Shown: piece by piece, positions 14,256-21,351 of the stretch
Position numbering within the stretch: position 1 is the first letter of the stretch
How the letters are laid out: the number at the start of each line of letters is the position of its first letter
Assembly (NCBI GenBank): GCA_945874455.1
Contig: CAMCHO010000032.1
Location: forward strand, 1-32,536
DNA: 32,536 nt
DNA from: Opitutus sp. GAS368
Lineage (GTDB): Bacteria; Verrucomicrobiota; Verrucomicrobiia; Opitutales; Opitutaceae
Direction: 5' to 3'
Notes under the pieces: generated by a model
Seen by the model: only the letters and a program-made list of their open reading frames with translations
Told to the model about the DNA's origin: nothing
Databases searched by the model: none
Position numbers and translations under genes: made by a program

Positions 14256-16169
14256 CTACCGAACCCTGAATCGACGGGAAAAATCAGTGACCGTTCCTCG
14301 CCCGGTTATCTCACACTTTTTGAGGGTCGGGGGTACGCCTAACCGGAAGTGATAACTCAACTGCGGCGGGTAGAAGTAGCCCATCGTTTGGAGGGCGACG
14401 TCTTTGCGGTAGAGCGGGTCTTGCAGGAGAGTGACGCGGCGGCGCGCTGTCGGAATCGTAGTCGTGTAGATACGGATTTCGCCGGGCAGGCTCACGATGA
14501 TTTCTTCGCGCCAGTCGCCCATGATGTCGGCGATCGCGATCAAGCGACCTTCGAATTCGCCGATTTTTCCGGCACCGTATTTCATAATCGCGCTCGGACC
14601 GCCAAAGCCGAGTCCGCCCCCGCGACGCCCAACTCCACCTTCGCCTCCGCCGCCCCACGCGCCGCCGGTGCTGCGGCCCGGGATGTAGGCTTTGGTTGAA
14701 GTGTCACCCCACCAGATCGCGCGGGGACTGAGGCCGCCGAGATTTTCCTCGGTGATGAGTTCGCCGGTCGTGGCCGAGTAAACCCATTTACCCGTGCCGT
14801 CCTGCTCGGCCCCATAGTATTCGATACCAGGCACCGACTCGATGAAGTCGCCGAACATCCCCTGATCGTGAATGTGCGTAGTTTTGTAGGGATGGCCCCA
14901 GATGATCTCGCCGGTGCGCGCGTCGACGAGGCACAGGCCGTTTTTGTTCATCGCGACTTCGTAGCCAAATGCGATTTCGAGGCCGGGACGCGTAGGAATC
15001 ACGTCGGTCATATACATGATGTCGGGGTGGCCGAAGCCGAGGTTCCAGAGCACTTTCCCATCGGGCTTCAACGCGACGGAACCCAGAATGATTTCATCGC
15101 GACCGTCGCCATTTACATCGGCGGCGAGCAGCGTGTGGCTGCCTTGAGCGCGGATTTGCGGTGTCTCCTTATCGCCATCCCAGCGCCAGAGTTTTTCGAG
15201 TTTGCCGTTCTTAAGATTGTAGGCGTCGACGACCATACGTGTGTAGGTGCCGCGGCACACGAGGAGACTCGCGTTTTTCCCGTCGAGATAAGCGAGGCCG
15301 ATTTGGTTTCGATTGACGCGATTGCCTGACTCATCACCCCAATCGCGCGGGTCGCCGCGCTCCACCCAATCGGCGCGGGCTATTTCCTTCCCGGTCAAGC
15401 CGTCCAAGATAGTGCAATACTCTGGGCCGGTGACGACGAAGCCGCGCGCGCGGCCTTCTTTTTCGGACAGCGACTCCTCGCGCGTGGCGGCGTGGGGCGC
15501 GCTCTTGAAAGCGATCTCGGCTCTGCCATCGCCATCGAAATCCCACACGATGAAAGGCGTCCACCAGATCCCCATGTTCATGTTCCAGCCGAGGTCGTGC
15601 CGCCAAAGGAAGGTGCCGTCGTGCAAGTAGGCCTCGAACTTGTACGTGTCGGGGCTGAAGTTCGCCGTACCCGGATCGAGGCCGGCGCTCGGCTGCTTGA
15701 TGATGTAGTCGAGCTGCCCGTCGCCGTTGAGATCGGCGAAGGCTATTTTTTGGAACGTGGTATTCTCGTCCTTGAGCTTGATCGAGAGAAACGGCTGCAC
15801 CGGCGATTTCGCGGGCAGTTCGACGCGCGCCATAATGGCACCCTCGACCGGCTGACCGCCGCGCGGGAGCGCGACCGGAGTGATCCACCACGCATTGGGC
15901 AAGTCGAGTTTCGCGGTGGCGTCGACGTAGTTGGTGCCGGCGGCCATCGGCACGTCGTTAAGTTTCACGGCCTCGCCGCCCGCAGTGGAGCGGTAGACGT
16001 TGAACACGCGCCCTGCCGGATCGCTCTCGAAGAGCCGCCAGCCGAGATAGACAGAAGTTTCGCCCGAGCGCAGCGCAACCATCGCGCGGTCGAGTTTTTC
16101 GGCGGCGAAGGCCGTCGCGGCAGTCGCCGTGAGCAACGCGACGGAAATGAAAAAGCGAAGTGGTTTCAT
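14256..16169 (-). CDS. Secreted rhamnogalacturonan lyase, PL11 family
   Basis: 637 residues from the ATG at 16169 (MKPLRFFISVALLTATAATA), a clear signal peptide with cleavage near residue 23; a GGAG lies about 12 nt upstream. The mature protein opens with a fibronectin-like region (ALRSGETSVYLGWRLFESDP, FNVYR) and continues with the eight-bladed propeller typical of YesW/YesX-type lyases: repeated D.DGDG calcium-binding loops such as DLNGDGQLDYI, DFDGDGRAEIAFKS and DVNGDGRDEIILGS, plus DWGDESGNRVNR and WGDTSTKAYIPG. These enzymes cleave the rhamnose-galacturonic acid backbone of pectin by beta-elimination. A glycine-rich insert, GGAWGGGGEGGVGRRGGGLG, interrupts the region near residue 520. 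The gene stands alone here, so a larger pectin locus may lie elsewhere. Confidence 0.93.
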   Translation of the reverse strand: MKPLRFFISVALLTATAATAFAAEKLDRAMVALRSGETSVYLGWRLFESDPAGRVFNVYRSTAGGEAVKLNDVPMAAGTNYVDATAKLDLPNAWWITPVALPRGGQPVEGAIMARVELPAKSPVQPFLSIKLKDENTTFQKIAFADLNGDGQLDYIIKQPSAGLDPGTANFSPDTYKFEAYLHDGTFLWRHDLGWNMNMGIWWTPFIVWDFDGDGRAEIAFKSAPHAATREESLSEKEGRARGFVVTGPEYCTILDGLTGKEIARADWVERGDPRDWGDESGNRVNRNQIGLAYLDGKNASLLVCRGTYTRMVVDAYNLKNGKLEKLWRWDGDKETPQIRAQGSHTLLAADVNGDGRDEIILGSVALKPDGKVLWNLGFGHPDIMYMTDVIPTRPGLEIAFGYEVAMNKNGLCLVDARTGEIIWGHPYKTTHIHDQGMFGDFIESVPGIEYYGAEQDGTGKWVYSATTGELITEENLGGLSPRAIWWGDTSTKAYIPGRSTGGAWGGGGEGGVGRRGGGLGFGGPSAIMKYGAGKIGEFEGRLIAIADIMGDWREEIIVSLPGEIRIYTTTIPTARRRVTLLQDPLYRKDVALQTMGYFYPPQLSYHFRLGVPPTLKKCEITGRGTVTDFSRRFRVR

Positions 16170-16330
16170 AAAGTAATCTCCGTGGGGGCTGGGATCATTG
16201 CCATAGACGCGAAGTCGAACCCACCCCCGAGTGAGGCGCGACCGGACAGTCCCATCCCACCGCCGGCGTGGTCGCGGCTCCCCGCCTCGCACCGCAGCCT
16301 AGAGATTCCCCCAGCTGCCCCTCAGGCTGC

Positions 16331-17674
16331 TCACTGCATCACACCGGTGCGCCGCAGCGGCACCACCGCACCGCTCGCGGCCCGGAGAAGTTCGCGACGC
16401 AACCAGTCGAGCGCGGCGTTCACGGTGCGCACTTTCACCGTCTCGCGCGGCCCCGGATAGTTGAGCTTCTTCGACCACACACCGTGCGGCGCATAGAGCG
16501 CGATAAAAATGGTGCCCACCGGATGTTGCATCGTTCCCGTGCAGGGGCCCGCAAATCCCGTCACGGCCACGGCGTAGTCGGCGCCCAGGGTTTCGGCCGC
16601 GCCGGTCGCGAGTGCGACGGCGCACTCGTCACTCACCGCGCTGTGCTGCTTAAGAATACATTCCGGCACATCGAGGAGCTGCATCTTCGCATCGTTGGAA
16701 TAGCACACGACGCCGCCGGCAAAAAATTTGCACGCGCCATGCACTCCCGTAAACGCGTTGGCCAACATTCCACCCGTCGCCGTCTCGGCGAGGGCCAGTC
16801 TCTTTTCCTGCGCCCGAAGAAGATCACTGACGACTTTGGCCAACGAGTCGTGCCCGTAGCACATCACGTCTTCGCCGAGCAGGGCACCGCATTCACGAGC
16901 GATGGCTTCGAGCTCCTCGTAGTTGAGGCGACCGCTGGGGGAACTGACGCGGCAGTCAACCGTACCTTGGTGCGCGCAAAACGCGACACTCAGGGCGTCA
17001 CCATAGTGATCGAAGATTGGTTGCAGGCGCGTCTCGAGCATCGATTCGCCGACCCCCACCGTCCGGAGCTGCACATACGCCTCGCGATCGAGCAGCAATC
17101 CGCGCTCGACGAGGCGCGGCACGACTTGCTCGAGAAACATCGGGTGCAACTCATTCGGCGGACCCGGGAGCATCACGAGCACTTTGCCGTCTTGCTCGAC
17201 CCAGAGACCGGGTGCGGTGCCGTTACCGTTCATCATGACCTCGCCGCGTTCGAACCGGTCAGCCTGCTTGAGGTTGTTATCCGTCATCTTCCGACCAAGG
17301 CGGCTGAAGCGGTCCGCGATCGACTGCACAATGCCTTCATCGCGCACGAGTTTCTGTCCGAGCACCGCAGCGATGGCCTCGCGCGTGCGGTCGTCGCAGG
17401 TCGGCCCGAGCCCGCCGGTGGTGATGACCACGTCAGCCCGCGCCCAGCTCTCGCGAAATTGAGCGACGATCACCTCCGCCTCGTCGGTGATGGTGACATT
17501 GCGCCCCAACATCACGCCCCGACGCCCGAGCTGCGCGCCGATGAACGTGAGGTGGCTGTTGGCCGTGAGCCCGAGCAGTAATTCGTCACCGAGCGTGAGG
17601 AGCTCATAACGAATCTGACCAACCGGCTTGCGCGCGGCGGAGCCCTGAGTGTCTTGGTTGGGGGAGGAGACCAT
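16331..17674 (-). CDS. cinA: CinA family protein (MoaB-like domain plus PncC-like domain)
   Basis: 447 residues from the ATG at 17674 (MVSSPNQDTQGSAARKPVGQ); the frame extends to 18133, but that part overlaps uvrC. The N-terminal MoaB/COG1058 domain has LTLGDELLLGLTANSH, ITTGGLGPTCDDRTREA (about 84-100) and LPGPPNELHPMF (about 169-180). The C-terminal PncC/CinA-C domain begins near residue 275. CinA proteins combine ADP-ribose pyrophosphatase and NMN deamidase activities in the pyridine nucleotide cycle. In this copy the usual AESCTGG is AETATGG (296-302), and the loop normally reading AGPGGG.. is AGPCTGTMQHPVG, so deamidase activity is uncertain. It is divergent from uvrC with 36 bp between starts. 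Confidence 0.9.
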   Translation of the reverse strand: MVSSPNQDTQGSAARKPVGQIRYELLTLGDELLLGLTANSHLTFIGAQLGRRGVMLGRNVTITDEAEVIVAQFRESWARADVVITTGGLGPTCDDRTREAIAAVLGQKLVRDEGIVQSIADRFSRLGRKMTDNNLKQADRFERGEVMMNGNGTAPGLWVEQDGKVLVMLPGPPNELHPMFLEQVVPRLVERGLLLDREAYVQLRTVGVGESMLETRLQPIFDHYGDALSVAFCAHQGTVDCRVSSPSGRLNYEELEAIARECGALLGEDVMCYGHDSLAKVVSDLLRAQEKRLALAETATGGMLANAFTGVHGACKFFAGGVVCYSNDAKMQLLDVPECILKQHSAVSDECAVALATGAAETLGADYAVAVTGFAGPCTGTMQHPVGTIFIALYAPHGVWSKKLNYPGPRETVKVRTVNAALDWLRRELLRAASGAVVPLRRTGVMQ

Positions 17675-17710
17675 GCTTGCGAGCGTGGAAATTAGACAAA
17701 CTATTCCAAA

Positions 17711-19189
17711 ATGCCAGCGCCCGAACCGGTTAATCTCAAAGAAAAAGTGCGTCACCTGCCTGACAAGCCCGGTGTTTACCTCATGAAAGACCGGCTCGGT
17801 CGCATTATTTATGTCGGCAAAGCGAAATCCCTCAAGAAGCGCGTCTCGTCCTATTTTCAACGCGGGCGCGCCCGCACCGTGTCGCAGCCGAAAATCCGCG
17901 CCCTCATCGAGATGATCGCCGACCTCGACACGATCGAGGTCAAGTCCGAGCCCGAGGCCCTGCTCCTCGAGGGCAAACTCATCAAGCAGTGGCGCCCGCG
18001 CTACAACACCGATTTCACCGACGACAAACGCTTCCTCCTCGTCCGCGTCGACCTCGGCGAAGAACTTCCCCGCTTCCGACTCACGCGCCTGAAAAAAGAG
18101 GACCGCTCGCGCTATTTCGGCCCCTTCGCCCACAGCGGCCTCCTCCGCAAAACCCTCACGCAGATGCGCCGCCAGTTCGGTATTTTGCTGGCCGACGGCA
18201 CGCCCGAAAAACTCCCCGACGGCACGTGGCGCCTCTACGACGATGTGCGCACCGAGCTCTACGGCGCCGACACCATCGTGACCGCCGAAGCCTACCTTCG
18301 TCGCGCCGAGGCCGCGTGCACGTTTCTCGAAGGCAAGTCCCAGGAATGGCTCGAAAGCCTGCGCAACGAAATGGTCTCCGCCGCTGGCCGCCAGGAATTC
18401 GAGAAGGCCGCCGAGCTCCGCGATATCGTTTTTGCTCTCGAAAAAACGCTCGCGAAGACGCGCAATTTTGAGCGCACCGACCCCACGCGCCCCGTCCGGG
18501 ACGACGAGGCGCTAGCCTCGCTCCAGTTGGCCCTCCATCTCTCGTCTCCGCCGGTCACGATGGAGTGCTTCGACATTTCCCACATCTCCGGCACCTTTGT
18601 CGTCGCCTCGATGGTTCGCTTCACTGACGGCCGCCCCGACAAGGACAACTACCGCCGCTTCCAGATCAAGAGCTTCATCGGCAACGACGACTACCGCGCC
18701 ATGGAGGAAGTCGTCGGCCGCCGTTACCGCCGGCTGATCGCAGAGGGAAAGCTTTTCCCTGACCTCGTCGTGATCGACGGCGGCCGCGGCCAGATCGGCG
18801 CGGCGCTCAAGGCTTTTGTCGCCCTTGACGCGATGCCGCCCGCGATCATCGGACTCGCGAAGCAACACGAGACGATCATTTTTCCCGACGAGCGTCCGCC
18901 GCTCAATCTGCCGCTGAACCATGCCGGCCTGAACATCCTCCAACGTCTCCGCGACGAAGCGCACCGCTTTGCCAACACTTACAATGCGGATCTTCGCTCG
19001 AAAAAAATCCGCGAGAGCGTGCTCGATGATTTTTCCGGCCTCGGCGAAAAACGCCGCACCGCCCTCCTCGCACATTTCGGCAGCATCGAAAAACTCCGCT
19101 CCGCGACCACTGCCGAAATCTCCGAGGTCCCGGGCTTCGGGGGAAAACTGGCCGAGGAACTGCGCGCCTTTCTGCAACCGCCGTCGTAG
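17711..19189 (+). CDS. uvrC: UvrABC excinuclease subunit C, short form
   Basis: 492 residues, clearly shorter than the usual 550-620. The GIY-YIG nuclease domain is at the N-terminus (GVYLMKD at 21-27, IIYVGKAKSLKKRVSSYF at 32-49, Glu81 region SEPEALLLEGKLIK). A UVR motif for UvrB contact is at about 220-245 (RQEFEKAAELRD). The RNase H-like nuclease domain has CFDISH (Asp288), VVIDGGRGQ (Asp356) and RDEAHRFA (His418). A helix-hairpin-helix pair ends the protein (FSGLGEKRRTALLAHFGSI...VPGFGGKLAEEL). It makes the dual incisions in nucleotide excision repair. The cysteine cluster found before the UVR motif in E. coli UvrC is absent; only Cys203 and Cys286 occur. A stretch between the UVR motif and the nuclease domain is also missing. 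Confidence 0.94.
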   Translation: MPAPEPVNLKEKVRHLPDKPGVYLMKDRLGRIIYVGKAKSLKKRVSSYFQRGRARTVSQPKIRALIEMIADLDTIEVKSEPEALLLEGKLIKQWRPRYNTDFTDDKRFLLVRVDLGEELPRFRLTRLKKEDRSRYFGPFAHSGLLRKTLTQMRRQFGILLADGTPEKLPDGTWRLYDDVRTELYGADTIVTAEAYLRRAEAACTFLEGKSQEWLESLRNEMVSAAGRQEFEKAAELRDIVFALEKTLAKTRNFERTDPTRPVRDDEALASLQLALHLSSPPVTMECFDISHISGTFVVASMVRFTDGRPDKDNYRRFQIKSFIGNDDYRAMEEVVGRRYRRLIAEGKLFPDLVVIDGGRGQIGAALKAFVALDAMPPAIIGLAKQHETIIFPDERPPLNLPLNHAGLNILQRLRDEAHRFANTYNADLRSKKIRESVLDDFSGLGEKRRTALLAHFGSIEKLRSATTAEISEVPGFGGKLAEELRAFLQPPS

Positions 19190-19330
19190 CGGCTCGTTCC
19201 CTCTCTCGCTGGTCGTAGCGATCCCGAGCGACGGCGACCTAGCGATCCGCCTCGCTGACTGATTTCGTTGCCGTGCTCCTGGCCGTGCACCGAAGAGCGT
19301 TGTGATGGCATCCTCGGCTCGGCGAGCTCG

Positions 19331-19380
19331 CATCCGTGTTTATCCGTGTCCATCCGTGTTTAGCCGTGCCCATCCGTGGT
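19331..19380. repeat. Five tandem copies of a 10-bp unit (CATCCGTGTT-like)
   Basis: Five consecutive 10-mers: CATCCGTGTT, TATCCGTGTC, CATCCGTGTT, TAGCCGTGCC and CATCCGTGGT. The core is ATCCGTG. The array runs up to, and over the possible GTG start of, the DUF167 gene. A single related copy, TTTATCCGTGCCC, occurs at about 21310 before the S9D peptidase gene. Such CCGTG-type decamers recur in intergenic DNA of many environmental bacteria, as far as I recall; their role is unknown. Confidence 0.9.
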
Positions 19381-19675
19381 TCAAAATTCCGTGCCTTCCG
19401 CATCTGCCCCCACCTCCTGCACCCTCGCGATCAAAGCCATCCCCAACGCCCCGCGCAGCGTAGTGTGCGGCTGGCTCGGTGACGCCCTGAAGGTCAAGGT
19501 CCACGCCCCGCCCGTCGAGGGCCGCGCCACCGCCGCGCTCTGCGAATTTCTCGCTGACGAACTCGGCCTACCGCGTCGCGCCGTCACCGTGCTCCGCGGT
19601 GATCTCTCCCGCCAAAAAATCCTCCGCATCACCGGCCTCACCCTCGCTGAAGTGAAAACCAAACTCGACGTGTAG
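19376..19675 (+). CDS. DUF167 (YggU-like) family protein
   Basis: 99 residues from GTG at 19376, or 94 from an in-frame GTG at 19391; the first lies inside the 10-bp repeat array, so the second may be the real start. No Shine-Dalgarno sequence decides between them. The domain is clear: LAIKAIPNAPRSVVCGW, then LKVKVHAPPVEGRATAALCEFLADEL and LGLPRRAVTVLRGDLSRQKIL, matching the family's KV.P.A....V.G, VRV.APP..GKAN..L..FLA, and V....G..SR.K... motifs. It is a small cytosolic protein of unknown function found in all domains of life. It follows uvrC on the same strand after 186 bp. Confidence 0.9.
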   Translation: MVQNSVPSASAPTSCTLAIKAIPNAPRSVVCGWLGDALKVKVHAPPVEGRATAALCEFLADELGLPRRAVTVLRGDLSRQKILRITGLTLAEVKTKLDV

Positions 19676-19843
19676 TCCAAGACCGCAGGCCGCTTCACCA
19701 CGGAGACCCCAAAGCACCGAGTTTACCCGAGCGCACTCCCAACCTCAGCTGAGTGCCTCCGCACCGCCGAGGAGGAAATCAGTCTTCACCGCTCTCGTCC
19801 CCACGCCCCACCCCTGTGCTAGCGAGGCCAGCACACGGTAGCT

Positions 19844-21172
19844 TCAGAGCGGGCGCGTCAACCGCGCAAACCGCCACGGCAGTAACACCGCCGCGAGCGC
19901 CAAACCCGACGCGATGCCCACCCACATGCCGACCGCGCCCATGCCGCCGCGGATGCCCAGCGCGTAGCCCAGCGGCAGCGCCACCACCCAATACGCCGCG
20001 AAGGTCAGCATCGTCGGCACTTTTAAATCCCCGATGCCGCGCAGACACGCCGCGCCGATCACCTGCACGCCGTCGACTCCTTGAAAAAGCGCTCCCACCA
20101 CGAGCAACTGCGCCGCCAACGCGATCACCGCCGCATCCGTCACGAACCACGCCGCAATCACGCCGCCACCCAACCAAAACACGACGCCGAACGCGCCCGT
20201 GATCACCAACCCGAGTCCGATCGCGCCCCACGCGATGGGCCGCCGCAACGCCAATTCACCCGCGCCCACCGCGCGACTCACGCGCATACCCGCCGCCATC
20301 GAGAGCCCCAGCGGAAACATAAACGCCAACGACGCACACGTGATCGCAATCTGGTGCGCCGCGAGCGGTGCCGCACCCAGCCAGCCGATCATCACACCCG
20401 AAAAGCCAAACGCCGTCGTTTCGAACAACAACATCCCCGACGCCGGCAAGCCGATCTTCAACATCTCGCGAAACCGCGCAGTCGAATAATTCCCGAACCA
20501 CCGCTGCGGCCACGACGCCCGCACCGCCGAATCGCGCCGCAACCACACAAAAATCACCAGCGCCCCGAGCGCCCGCGAGACGAGCGTCGAGATCCCCGCA
20601 CCCGTCAGCCCAAGCGCAGGCACCCCGAGATTTCCATAAATAAACACCCAGTTGAGCGCCGCGTTCAGCCCCACCCCCAGCAGCATAATCACCATCGGCA
20701 CCCACGGGTGCCCCATCGCTTCCGCAAACTGCCGCAGCACAAGATAGACAAACACCGAGGTGAGCGACGCTGCCATCATCAGATAAAACGGCATCACCAC
20801 CGCCAACACCTCCGGCGGTTGCCCGAAGCGCGCGAGCTGCGTGCCGAGCACCACCATCATCAGCGTTTCCACCACCCCAAAGATCAGCGCAAGCGTCATC
20901 CCGTGGCGCAAATATTCACTCGCCTCCTCCGGCTTCGCCCCGCCTCGCGCCCGCGACACCAAAATCGAGACGGGTATCATAAGTCCGATACCCACGACAA
21001 AAAACACGTTAAACACGTTCCCGCCAAACGCCGACGCGGCGAGCGGCACCGTGCCGGCGCGACCAATCATCGCGCTGTCCGTGACGCCCATGAGCGTTTG
21101 GCTCACCTGACCGACGATGATCGGCACGGCGAGGGTGAGGGTCGGGCGGATTTCGCGGAGGACAGCGTGCAC
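19844..21172 (-). CDS. MATE family efflux transporter
   Basis: About 442 residues from a GTG at 21172 (MHAVLREIRPTLTLAVPIIV); the frame is open further to 21334 but that part is arginine-rich and not membrane-like. About twelve hydrophobic segments follow. Family motifs include VGQVSQTLMGVTDSAMIGRAG in helix 1-2, GIGLMIPVSILVSRARGG, and the second-half equivalents MSMAAGMRVSRAVGAG-like GLSMAAGMRVSRAVGAGE and GVQVIGAACLRGIGDLKVPT. MATE proteins of the NorM type export drugs and organic cations in exchange for Na+ or H+. It is divergent from the S9D peptidase with 179 bp between starts. The substrate cannot be told. Confidence 0.93.
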   Translation of the reverse strand: MHAVLREIRPTLTLAVPIIVGQVSQTLMGVTDSAMIGRAGTVPLAASAFGGNVFNVFFVVGIGLMIPVSILVSRARGGAKPEEASEYLRHGMTLALIFGVVETLMMVVLGTQLARFGQPPEVLAVVMPFYLMMAASLTSVFVYLVLRQFAEAMGHPWVPMVIMLLGVGLNAALNWVFIYGNLGVPALGLTGAGISTLVSRALGALVIFVWLRRDSAVRASWPQRWFGNYSTARFREMLKIGLPASGMLLFETTAFGFSGVMIGWLGAAPLAAHQIAITCASLAFMFPLGLSMAAGMRVSRAVGAGELALRRPIAWGAIGLGLVITGAFGVVFWLGGGVIAAWFVTDAAVIALAAQLLVVGALFQGVDGVQVIGAACLRGIGDLKVPTMLTFAAYWVVALPLGYALGIRGGMGAVGMWVGIASGLALAAVLLPWRFARLTRPL

Positions 21173-21351
21173 GGAATGAGGTACGTGACGATGCTCCCGC
21201 GCCCGTTCAGCGCACGCCGAATCGCACCGCCCCCGCACAGCGCCCCAACCGGCGGCGACAAACCGCCGCTCCCTTTCTCTCCGCCTAGCCCTCCGCGCTT
21301 CCGACTGCTTTATCCGTGCCCTTCCCCACCGCACCCGCCAACGTTCCGACC

